NCBI GenBank assembly: GCA_029210945.1
Contig: JARGGH010000003.1
Coordinates: forward strand, 1-64,000
Length of the DNA stretch: 64,000 nucleotides
Source of the DNA: Anaerolineales bacterium
GTDB taxonomy: Bacteria; Chloroflexota; Anaerolineae; Anaerolineales; E44-bin32
Reading direction: 5' to 3'
Below, piece by piece: positions 34,114 through 41,519 of this stretch (its first letter is position 1; each line of letters starts with the position of its first letter). Under the pieces are notes generated by a model. It saw only the letters and a program-made list of their open reading frames with translations. It was not told the DNA's origin and made no database searches. A program made the position numbers and the translations under genes.

Positions 34114-34141
34114 AGGGTCTCCAGATCGGTTCCCTGCTTGC

Positions 34142-35170
34142 TCAGCGATTCTTCAACTCTTCAGTGAGCGGCGGCAAGACGTCGAACAAATCGCCGACAA
34201 CCCCGAATCTAGCCAGCTTGAAGATCGGTGCATCGGGGTCTTTGTTAATCGCGACGATCGTTTTGGCGGTCCGCATTCCGGCCAGATGCTGAATCGCCCC
34301 AGAGATCCCGGCGGCGATATACAGATCGGGCGAAACGACTTTGCCCGTCTGGCCCACCTGATGCGAGTAAGGTATATAGCCCGCGTCGACTGCAGCGCGG
34401 CTGGCACCAACGGCGCCTCCCAAAACATCTGCGAGTTCACCAATCAACTTGAAGCCCTGCTGCGCCCGCCAGATCTCCTGCTCTTTCTCATCCGTGATGT
34501 CAGCGGGAGGTTCGAGGTCTGGATTGTTCGCTGTGCCACGGCCGCCGGAGACAATAACTGCCGCGTCAGAGAGACTGACTCCTGCCTCGGTCTCGCCATA
34601 GCCGGTGACCTCCGTCACTGGCTGTTCGATCTCGACCTCCACTCCTTCCACTGCCCCGCTCCGGTTGCTGTCCGGTTCCGGCTTTGGAAAGGCACGGCTG
34701 CGCAGCGTCAGAATCTGCGGACGGTTTACCGGGATCGTCACCTTCGAGAGCAGCTTGCCTGCGTAGATCGGACGGATCGCCATGATGGCGCCATCGGCAG
34801 TATCCATCTCGATGACATCAGGGATGACCCCGGTGTCCAGATCCACCCCGACCATCGCCGCCAATTCACGGGTCCTGCCGGAGGTCGGCATGAGCAGCAC
34901 ATCAGCATCGGAGGCGATCTTTGCCACAATCGAGCTGAATGGTTCCGGCCGGAAATCGGCCAGGCTGGCATCCTCAACGTGAAGTGCTTTGTCTGCACCA
35001 TATTGAATCGCCTGCTCTGCAAGATCGCCGACGTTTTCGCCGACCAGAATTGCTGCCACATCACCCCCCAGCGACTCCGCCAGCGAACGGGCGGCACCAA
35101 CAGCCTCCCATGATGCCGGGAGCGCTTCGCCCTGGAAGTGATCGATATAAACAAAGATATCCTTAGCCAT
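34142..35170 (-). CDS. etfA: Electron transfer flavoprotein subunit alpha
   Basis: 342 residues. N-terminal alpha/beta domain (MAKDIFVYIDH start) and the C-terminal FAD-binding half with VSGGRGT, QVGQTGKVVSPDLYIAAGISGAIQHLAG and AINKDPDAPIFKLA. With EtfB it carries electrons from acyl-CoA dehydrogenases to the membrane quinone pool. Its ATG overlaps the etfB stop by 1 nt. The acyl-CoA dehydrogenase upstream completes the unit. Confidence 0.96.
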   Translation of the reverse strand: MAKDIFVYIDHFQGEALPASWEAVGAARSLAESLGGDVAAILVGENVGDLAEQAIQYGADKALHVEDASLADFRPEPFSSIVAKIASDADVLLMPTSGRTRELAAMVGVDLDTGVIPDVIEMDTADGAIMAIRPIYAGKLLSKVTIPVNRPQILTLRSRAFPKPEPDSNRSGAVEGVEVEIEQPVTEVTGYGETEAGVSLSDAAVIVSGGRGTANNPDLEPPADITDEKEQEIWRAQQGFKLIGELADVLGGAVGASRAAVDAGYIPYSHQVGQTGKVVSPDLYIAAGISGAIQHLAGMRTAKTIVAINKDPDAPIFKLARFGVVGDLFDVLPPLTEELKNR

Positions 35171-35952
35171 CAGATCACTTTCTCCTCAGCCAATCGTTGT
35201 GCAAGCTTTTTGGCCTTTTCTTCCGCTGTGTCGCCTTCGATCATCTCGACTTCCGTCTCAATTTTCGGAGGCGCGATGATCTCCGGCCAGTGCACCGCTG
35301 CGCTCAAGTCATCCGAAATTCCCAGATCCGCACCCGACCAGATCGGAATTTCAGCCTTTGAAGCTTTACGGATCCCCATAAATGATGGATAGCGTGGCTC
35401 GTTGATCTCTTTCACGACGGATAAAACCGCCGGGAGGGGTCCGGCCACCTGCTGGCGTCCTTCTTCCAGCATGCGTTCGACCTCGATCTTCCCCCCGGCG
35501 GGGTCCAGGCTCACCACCTTCGAAACCAGGATCAGTGAGGGGAAGCCCAGGCGCCGTGCGACTTGCGTCCCGGTGATACCGGTGTCGCTGTCAACAGACG
35601 ATCGACCGAAGAGCACCAGGTCGGGATCGCCAACTTTCTCGATCGCGGCGGCCAGCACTTTCGAGACCTGGAGTGTATCCAGGCCTGCAAATGCAGGATC
35701 GCTGATCAAGATCGCCTGATCACAGCCCATCGCCAACGACTGCTTCAAAGCCTCCTGTGCGTCCTCAGGTCCCAGGCTCAAAGCTGTCACCTGGCCCCCA
35801 TGTTCTTCTTTAATCTGAAGCGCCTCTTCGACCGCGTACTCATCCCACGGGTTCAGAACAAGCGGCGCATCCCCCCAGGACACTTCGCCACCTTCAACGG
35901 TGACTGTGGCTGCCGTATCCGGCGTTTGCTTAACACAGACGACGATATTCAA
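35170..35952 (-). CDS. etfB: Electron transfer flavoprotein subunit beta
   Basis: 260 residues. Typical EtfB: starts MNIVVCVKQTPD, NPWDEYAVEEALQIKE near 35, LFGRSSVDSDTG near 115, and a KEINEPRYPSFMGIRKA block near 185. Initiation is at TTG 35952 with AAAGGAGGG well placed. It precedes etfA with a 1-nt overlap and follows an acyl-CoA dehydrogenase by 69 nt. In standard EtfB this subunit holds AMP; no signs of a bifurcating Etf were looked for beyond the context, which favours the classical type. Confidence 0.96.
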   Translation of the reverse strand: MNIVVCVKQTPDTAATVTVEGGEVSWGDAPLVLNPWDEYAVEEALQIKEEHGGQVTALSLGPEDAQEALKQSLAMGCDQAILISDPAFAGLDTLQVSKVLAAAIEKVGDPDLVLFGRSSVDSDTGITGTQVARRLGFPSLILVSKVVSLDPAGGKIEVERMLEEGRQQVAGPLPAVLSVVKEINEPRYPSFMGIRKASKAEIPIWSGADLGISDDLSAAVHWPEIIAPPKIETEVEMIEGDTAEEKAKKLAQRLAEEKVI

Positions 35953-36021
35953 TTGGCCCTCCTTTTTTTGATGAGTGTGAGTGCTTTGCTGGATGAGCGC
36001 GTTGGTGCTGCCTCCCTTCGA

Positions 36022-37233
36022 TCAGGTCGACTGCCACTCTTCCGTTGAGTATGCAGGCATTTCGCAGCGCAGCGGCTTATCCTTGCGCCAACCCAATGCA
36101 TAATCAGCCTGGATCAGAGTCTGAATCTCATTGCTGCCTTCATAGATGATCGCGCCACGTGCGTTGCGCATATAGCGTTCAACATCGTATTCATCGCTGT
36201 AGCCATAGGCGCCGTGGACCTGAATCGCCTCCGAGGCGGCGGTGAAAGATACATCGGTTGCAAAGTGCTTGGCGATCGAGGTCTCGTAGGTGTTGCGCTC
36301 ACCCCTATTCTTCAGCCAGCCAGCCTTGAGGTAGAGCAAACGGCCAATCTCGTAATCGCGCGCCATCCCGGCTATTTTCTGTTGGATCAACTGATGCTGC
36401 GCAATTGGTGCACCGAATGCGGTGCGTTCCTTGGCATAGGATACGCTCGCTTCCAGCGCGGCGCGCGTCAATCCCACTGCTCCGGCCGCAACGGTATATC
36501 GGCCGCTGTCGAAAGCTGACATCGTCACCTTAAAGCCCTCACCCTCCTCGCCAACCATATTGGCAGCCGGGACGCGCACGTCCTGGAATGAGATCCATCC
36601 GGTCGAGCCGGCCCGAACGCCCAGCTTGCCGTGGATGTCCCCCCGGGTGATCCCGGGGCTTTCTAGATCGACGATGAAGGTGGTCAGTCCGGAGGAGACC
36701 TTTTCGGTGTCAAACAGGGTTCGCACGGTGACCATCGCGTAATCTGCCTTCGTGGCAAGCGAGATCCACATCTTCTCGCCATTCAGGACGAAATCATCAC
36801 CATCCCGTTTTCCAACCGCCTGGATATTGGCAAAATCAGATCCAGCGCCAGGCTCAGAAAACGCTCCACAGCCGATCTTCTCACCCTTCGCCAACGGGAT
36901 CAGGAATTTCTGTTTTTGTTCTTCGGTACCCCATTGGAGCAGCGTCATGCTGCACAATCCAGTGTGGACTGACATAACGACCCGCAATGTGGTGTCGATT
37001 GCCTCAAGCTCCTCACAGGCCAACCCAAGTGAGATGTAATCCATACCCTGGCCGCCATAGCGGACCGGGATGCAGATTCCCAGGATGCCTAACTCGCCCA
37101 TCCGCTCAAGAACATTTGGAGCCATCTCACCGGTGCGGTCGGCCTCTTTGATGATCGGAGCGATCTCCTTCTGTGCAAAATCACGCACCATCTTCTGCAC
37201 CATCGAATGTTCTTCACTCAGCTCAAAATTCAT
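36022..37233 (-). CDS. Acyl-CoA dehydrogenase
   Basis: 403 residues, full-length and complete: MVQKMVRDFAQKEIAP at the N terminus, GCGAFSEPGAGSDFANI, VLNGEKMWIS, GWISFQDVRVPAAN, the GAYGYSDEYDVERYMRNARG segment and IIYEGSNEIQ, where Glu is the catalytic base. A C-terminal tail of about 20 residues follows. The unit acyl-CoA dehydrogenase-etfB-etfA is common for short or medium-chain substrates. GGGAGG precedes the ATG, and a good promoter lies at 37261-37289. Confidence 0.94.
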   Translation of the reverse strand: MNFELSEEHSMVQKMVRDFAQKEIAPIIKEADRTGEMAPNVLERMGELGILGICIPVRYGGQGMDYISLGLACEELEAIDTTLRVVMSVHTGLCSMTLLQWGTEEQKQKFLIPLAKGEKIGCGAFSEPGAGSDFANIQAVGKRDGDDFVLNGEKMWISLATKADYAMVTVRTLFDTEKVSSGLTTFIVDLESPGITRGDIHGKLGVRAGSTGWISFQDVRVPAANMVGEEGEGFKVTMSAFDSGRYTVAAGAVGLTRAALEASVSYAKERTAFGAPIAQHQLIQQKIAGMARDYEIGRLLYLKAGWLKNRGERNTYETSIAKHFATDVSFTAASEAIQVHGAYGYSDEYDVERYMRNARGAIIYEGSNEIQTLIQADYALGWRKDKPLRCEMPAYSTEEWQST

Positions 37234-37260
37234 TCACAACCTCCCGTTGAAGACTTCAAG

Positions 37261-37289
37261 ATTATAGTGGGTTGGGTACTGCCAGACAA
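37261..37289 (-). promoter_or_regulatory. Promoter of the acyl-CoA dehydrogenase-etfB-etfA operon
   Basis: Minus strand TTGTCT (37284-37289), 17-nt spacer, TATAAT (37261-37266). No TetR palindrome like that at 29285 is visible here, so this unit seems independent of that regulator. Confidence 0.75.
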
Positions 37290-37363
37290 ATTCCGGCGGC
37301 TGCTCCATCCCACAAGAATTAGGATATCGCAATTGGGAATAGAATGGAGGGTCAAACTCGGTC

Positions 37364-37369
37364 TATAAT
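37364..37369 (+). promoter_or_regulatory. -10 box of the TPR gene
   Basis: TATAAT 14 nt before the ATG at 37384. The leader would be about 8 nt, without a Shine-Dalgarno. No clear -35. Confidence 0.5.
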
Positions 37370-37383
37370 CAGCGCAAACCGTC

Positions 37384-38802
37384 ATGTTTGAAAACATCGC
37401 CCGCAGGTTTACAAATCGCTGGCAGGTCCTGCTGCTTGTTGCACTCCTGCTGCTCGCGATCTCGCCCGAGCCACTGCATCGTGCGTGGGTCGGATCGATC
37501 AAGCGCGCCTCCGTCGCGCTACAGTATGACCGGATCCCAACAGCATTGGAAGAGGTCGAGGCGGCTCTCATCGCCGAGCCCGCGCTCGCCAGCCTGCATC
37601 TGCTTGCCAGCGACCTCGCATTCCACCTCGGAGATCAAGCGCGAAGTGAAAAACACCTCTTAGAGGTCCAACCCGGTTTGCTGAACGATGAGTCAAACTT
37701 CTGCCGTCTCGCGCGCTTGGAAGATGGCGCCAGCACAGCGCAAACGCCTGACGCGTCCTTTTTTCGCTGGATCGAAGCCTGCCCCTCAGGTTATCAGCAG
37801 GCAAAGGCCAGGTGGCTCGATGCCTTCAGGACGGACCCGGGGTCCGATCAACTCGCTTTCTTCAAAGCCCTCCACCGGACCCGCCCGGACGACGCCCAAA
37901 TCCACAGCGTCTATGCACAGCTCCTCAGCGTCTATGATCCCGGGAGGGCACCCGATCACCTGCGCAGATTGAGCAACGCTCCTGGAGGGTTGAACGAACT
38001 TGAGCGGGATCTCCTGCGTGCGATCACCTCGGCTGCGGCACAGGGGTCTCAAGCTTACCTCCATGCCCAGGTTGGCCAGGTCTTTGCCCGCTATCAGCGC
38101 TGGCCTATCGCCCGGGCTTCATTCCAGGCCGCGTTGCAGGTCGAGCCCGATTACGTCGATGCGCTTGCATACTTCGGACTTGCCAGGGAACAGACCGGTC
38201 AAGACGGTTCTGCAGAAATCTTGTCTGCGCGCGCGGCCGCGCCTGAAGATCCGAGACCCTATGCCTTTCTGGCTCTGCACTATCTGAAACGAGGGGAAAC
38301 CGAACTGGCGAGCGACGCGCTGGACAGTGCCGCAAGGCGAGATCCCGAGAATCCCGCCATCGCGGCCCAGCTCGGCTCGGTGTACGCCGAGCTCGGTGAT
38401 TTCTCCGCCGCGACCCAGGCATATTTGACGGCCACTGACCTCGCCCCTGACGACGCGCGCTTCTGGCTGCTGCTGGCAAATTTCAGCCTCCAATATGACC
38501 TCGATCTCAGCGGACTTGCACGACCCGCGGCTCGCAACGCAATCTCGGTTGCGCCGCAGAGTGCGGACGGCTATGAAGTGTTGGGTACGATCCAATTAGC
38601 CCTTGAGGAATACGCACTCGCAGAACGCAGTTTGCGGACAGCTCTGGCGATCAAACCTGACTCTCCCGGCGCTCAATACAACTATGGTCTGTTGATGGAA
38701 ATCCTGGGGCATCCTGAGATCGCACAAGCAGCATTTGATGCCGCTGCGATCATGGACGCCGGCGGACGGTACGGTCAGATGGCCGAGCGGATGATGGACT
38801 GA
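37384..38802 (+). CDS. Membrane-anchored TPR-repeat protein
   Basis: 472 residues. One N-terminal membrane segment (about 13-28) without a lipobox, then helical repeats. The C-terminal two thirds contain TPR units, for example RPYAFLALHYLKRGETELASDALDSAARRDP and the next NPAIAAQLGSVYAELGDFSAATQAYLTA-like repeat, plus a final EYALAERSLRTALAIKPDSPGAQYNYGLL unit. Probably an extracytoplasmic scaffold. It precedes a lipoprotein gene by about 90 nt. Binding partners unknown. Confidence 0.8.
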   Translation: MFENIARRFTNRWQVLLLVALLLLAISPEPLHRAWVGSIKRASVALQYDRIPTALEEVEAALIAEPALASLHLLASDLAFHLGDQARSEKHLLEVQPGLLNDESNFCRLARLEDGASTAQTPDASFFRWIEACPSGYQQAKARWLDAFRTDPGSDQLAFFKALHRTRPDDAQIHSVYAQLLSVYDPGRAPDHLRRLSNAPGGLNELERDLLRAITSAAAQGSQAYLHAQVGQVFARYQRWPIARASFQAALQVEPDYVDALAYFGLAREQTGQDGSAEILSARAAAPEDPRPYAFLALHYLKRGETELASDALDSAARRDPENPAIAAQLGSVYAELGDFSAATQAYLTATDLAPDDARFWLLLANFSLQYDLDLSGLARPAARNAISVAPQSADGYEVLGTIQLALEEYALAERSLRTALAIKPDSPGAQYNYGLLMEILGHPEIAQAAFDAAAIMDAGGRYGQMAERMMD

Positions 38803-38870
38803 GAAACGGGATGGATATTCAGTAGGGAAAGAACACGCACCCTCCTCCAGCCTCCACCGCGCGTAAGGTG

Positions 38871-38879
38871 TGCTAGAAT
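38871..38879 (+). promoter_or_regulatory. Extended -10 overlapping the first possible ATG of the lipoprotein gene
   Basis: TGCTAGAAT; its last bases are part of an ATG at 38878. Transcription from here would begin near 38886, so that ATG cannot be used and the ATG at 38890 is the start. Confidence 0.55.
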
Positions 38880-38889
38880 GCCCGCTACC

Positions 38890-39546
38890 ATGCGGAAAAG
38901 AAAATTTCGATCAGCAGCTCTGCTGCACATCATGATCTTCGGCGCCGGCCTCTCGATCTACGGATGCAGCTGGCTATCCCCCCAGGTCCAACCCGGTGAA
39001 GTGCTTTTCCAGGATGACTTCGCGATCAGCACCAGCGGTTGGGATCGGTATCGTGACGGGCTTTATCAAGCCGACTACGACCAGGGCAGCTACCGCATCG
39101 AGGTCTTTACACCCGACACAATGGTCTGGTCTCTACCCAACCTTTCCTATACCGATGTCATCCTCAGGGTTCAAACCTGGCGGGCCGCTGGGCCGGAAGA
39201 TAACCTGTTTGGGTTATTGTGCCGCTACCAGGACGCCGACAACTTCACCTTCTTCGCCCTCTCCAGTGATGGGTATGTCGGCATCGGGCAATACATTGAA
39301 GGTCAGAGAACCCTGCTTAGCGATGAATCGCTGCTGCCGGTTGATGGTATTCGACCGGGAGACAACATCAACCTCATCGAAGCCCGCTGTGTTAGCGACG
39401 AACTCACCCTCTCCGTGAACGGACAGCTAGCTGCGCAAGTCCGATCCGAGAGCGCCCTGGAAGGTGATATCGGGCTGCTTGCAGGCACGTATGAAGAACC
39501 CGGAGTGGAGATCCGGTTTGATAACTTCTCGATGCTCCAACCATAG
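38890..39546 (+). CDS. Lipoprotein with LamG/DUF1080-like domain
   Basis: 218 residues. The signal peptide has the lipobox-like IYGC (Cys near 26). The mature part is one beta-sandwich domain (LFQDDFAISTSGW start, NLFGLLCRYQDADNF, DELTLSVNGQLAAQV, GDIGLLAGTYEEPGVEIRFDNF end) related by eye to the C-terminal domain of the lipoprotein at 16659-17951. Such domains often bind glycans. It is followed 21 nt later by mtaB. Confidence 0.75.
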   Translation: MRKRKFRSAALLHIMIFGAGLSIYGCSWLSPQVQPGEVLFQDDFAISTSGWDRYRDGLYQADYDQGSYRIEVFTPDTMVWSLPNLSYTDVILRVQTWRAAGPEDNLFGLLCRYQDADNFTFFALSSDGYVGIGQYIEGQRTLLSDESLLPVDGIRPGDNINLIEARCVSDELTLSVNGQLAAQVRSESALEGDIGLLAGTYEEPGVEIRFDNFSMLQP

Positions 39547-39567
39547 CCGGGCTTGGGTGAACGACCG

Positions 39568-40851
39568 ATGAAGGTCTATCTGGATACTATTGGCTGCCGG
39601 CTCAATCAAAGCGAGATCGAACGCTTCGGCCGCGAATTCCGCCGGGCGGGTGTGCAGCTCACCGCACGCCCCGAAGATGCGGATCTGGGTGTGATTAACA
39701 CCTGTGCGGTCACTGCCAGAGCCTCATCTGATTCGCGCACAAAAGCCAGGCAGGTCGCAGAGCGGGTGGGTCAAGGGATAATCCTGACCGGGTGCTGGTC
39801 GACTGTCAATCCCCGGGATGCGAGTTCCATGCCCAACGTCCTTAAAGTTATCAGCAACGCCGAGAAGGGCGAATTAGTCCCCCAATCGCTCCCCGTCGAG
39901 GCGATTAAATCCGAGAAAGGCCTGCTCGCTCGCGAACCTTTGCCGGGACTGCGCAGTCGCACAAGGGCGTTCATCAAGGTCCAGGATGGATGTGATCTTC
40001 ACTGCACATACTGCATTACGACGATCGCGCGTGGCGCCGGGCGGAGCATGCCAACCGAACAAATTGTCGATGATATTCAGTACGCCCGGAGAGGGGGCGC
40101 GAAAGAGGCGGTGCTGACCGGGGTCCATCTCGGTTCCTGGGGCAGCGATCTTGATCCCGCCCAATCCCTCGAACAGCTTCTGCATGACATCTTGAATTAC
40201 ACGGATATCCCACGGCTGCGCCTATCATCAATTGAACCTTGGGACTTAAATCCAGAGTTGTTCTCGCTCTGGGAAAACCCGCGCTTATGCCGACACCTCC
40301 ACCTACCGATACAATCCGGCTCCGACCGCATCCTGCGCCGGATGGCCAGGCGCACGACGATTGCGGAGTTCACCAAGTTGGTCGCGGGCGCCCGGAACCG
40401 GATCCCGGATCTGGCGATCACGACAGATATCATCGTTGGTTTTCCCGGTGAGAGCGATCAAGATTTCGAACGCAGCCGCGCGCTGCTTGACGAGCTCTCC
40501 TTCTCCGGGGGACATATCTTCACCTACTCCGAACGGAAGGGGACCGCTGCGGCGCGATTTCGCGGCAGGGTCCCCACGAAAGTGCGCAAGCAGCGCAGCG
40601 CATTGCTCCGCGCGAAGTTGCAGAAAAGCGCCGAACGCTTCCGCATCCAGCAGCTGGACACCCCCCAATCGGTCCTGTGGGAGGGGATCGCAGGGTCTGG
40701 ACCGCAGGGCTTTGAATTGCGAGGCTGGACGGACAATTACATCCGCGTGCAGCTCACCAGCCCGCGCAACTTATCGAATGAGATAACACGGGTACGCCTA
40801 CAGGGCTTCAGCCCGGATCGACAAACAATGCAGGTTGAAGTGCTGGACTGA
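39568..40851 (+). CDS. mtaB: tRNA t6A37 methylthiotransferase MtaB
   Basis: Radical SAM enzyme converting t6A37 to ms2t6A37 in ANN-decoding tRNAs. 427 residues. The N-terminal auxiliary 4Fe-4S cysteines are in IGCRLNQSE, INTCAVT and LTGCWS; the radical SAM motif is CDLHCTYC near 145 followed by ARGAGRS. HLHLPIQSGSDRILRRMAR and the TDIIVGFPGE block are also present. The MiaB/RimO alternatives are less likely because the N terminus and length match MtaB. TTG at 39553 would add five residues; ATG 39568 is favoured. Confidence 0.92.
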   Translation: MKVYLDTIGCRLNQSEIERFGREFRRAGVQLTARPEDADLGVINTCAVTARASSDSRTKARQVAERVGQGIILTGCWSTVNPRDASSMPNVLKVISNAEKGELVPQSLPVEAIKSEKGLLAREPLPGLRSRTRAFIKVQDGCDLHCTYCITTIARGAGRSMPTEQIVDDIQYARRGGAKEAVLTGVHLGSWGSDLDPAQSLEQLLHDILNYTDIPRLRLSSIEPWDLNPELFSLWENPRLCRHLHLPIQSGSDRILRRMARRTTIAEFTKLVAGARNRIPDLAITTDIIVGFPGESDQDFERSRALLDELSFSGGHIFTYSERKGTAAARFRGRVPTKVRKQRSALLRAKLQKSAERFRIQQLDTPQSVLWEGIAGSGPQGFELRGWTDNYIRVQLTSPRNLSNEITRVRLQGFSPDRQTMQVEVLD

Positions 40852-41051
40852 CCGACTGACGGGCCTCCCCCGGGTGGCATCCTTGTTGCAAGCGAATCAT
40901 CTCTGCGGTCCAGGATCTTTTTACGCTCGCTTCGCATTGGAAAGAAGCTGAGCACAAATCCACCCTGTGCCCGCGCAAACCGCACACAACGCTATGTGGC
41001 TATGCGAAATTGGTGCAAGCGGACCGGTATCGCGCCGGGGCACTCTAAAGG

Positions 41052-41057
41052 TATAAT
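41052..41057 (+). promoter_or_regulatory. -10 box directly upstream of yqeY
   Basis: TATAAT ends 6 nt before the ATG at 41064, placing the transcript start at or next to the initiation codon. No clear -35. Confidence 0.55.
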
Positions 41058-41063
41058 GACGGC

Positions 41064-41513
41064 ATGCTTACAAAAGAACAGATCGAAAATGATTTAAAGG
41101 ACGCCATGCGCGCCGGTGACGATGTGAGAAAACGAACACTGCGGATGGTGCTGTCAACCATCAAACTTGCCGAAGTTGACCGGCAAGAAGAGCTTGAAGG
41201 CGGTGCTCTTCTGGGCATCATCCAGAAGGAAGTCAAATCGAGGCAGGAAACGATCGAAGAAGCCCAGCAAATCGGACGTGACAGCCTGGTCGAATCAACC
41301 CAGGCCGAGATCGAAATTCTTGAAGCTTACCTGCCTGAAGCGTTGGATGAGCAAGAGCTCGATAACATCGTCTCAGAAACGATCAGCGAAACCGGCGCTT
41401 CTGGCCCGCAAGATATGGGCAGGGTCATGAAAGCGATCATGCCGAAAGTTCAAGGGCGCGCCGACGGAAAAACCGTCAGCACACTCGTACAACGGAAGCT
41501 TTCGGCATCCTGA
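41064..41513 (+). CDS. yqeY: GatB/YqeY domain protein
   Basis: 149 residues, entirely a YqeY domain: MLTKEQIENDLKDAMRAGD, RKRTLRMVLSTIK, EIEILEAYLPEALDEQEL, and the C-terminal DMGRVMKAIMPKVQGRADGKTVS. The fold is shared with the tRNA-binding tail of GatB, but stand-alone YqeY has no settled function. It starts a tight unit with the 7TM-HD protein, ybeY and dgkA. No Shine-Dalgarno precedes the ATG; the mRNA is probably leaderless. Confidence 0.92.
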   Translation: MLTKEQIENDLKDAMRAGDDVRKRTLRMVLSTIKLAEVDRQEELEGGALLGIIQKEVKSRQETIEEAQQIGRDSLVESTQAEIEILEAYLPEALDEQELDNIVSETISETGASGPQDMGRVMKAIMPKVQGRADGKTVSTLVQRKLSAS

Positions 41514-41519
41514 GGATTG

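Larger units (their letters stand above)
33712..34141. other. 430-nt stretch between etfA and the phosphoesterase
   Basis: Holds the etfA terminator hairpin (34090-34113) and an extended -10 promoter (34035-34043, minus), giving the phosphoesterase a leader of about 320 nt. Within it a 65-codon minus-strand frame (33708-33905, TTG start, Arg/Lys-rich) ends in a TGA overlapping the phosphoesterase GTG, but it has no family match by eye. Treated as a possible structured leader or short coupled ORF. Confidence 0.4.

Noticed and set aside
34055..35113. 352-codon plus-strand frame opposite etfA
   Set aside because: Antisense of a clear etfA; His/Arg/Asp-rich composition typical of shadow frames.
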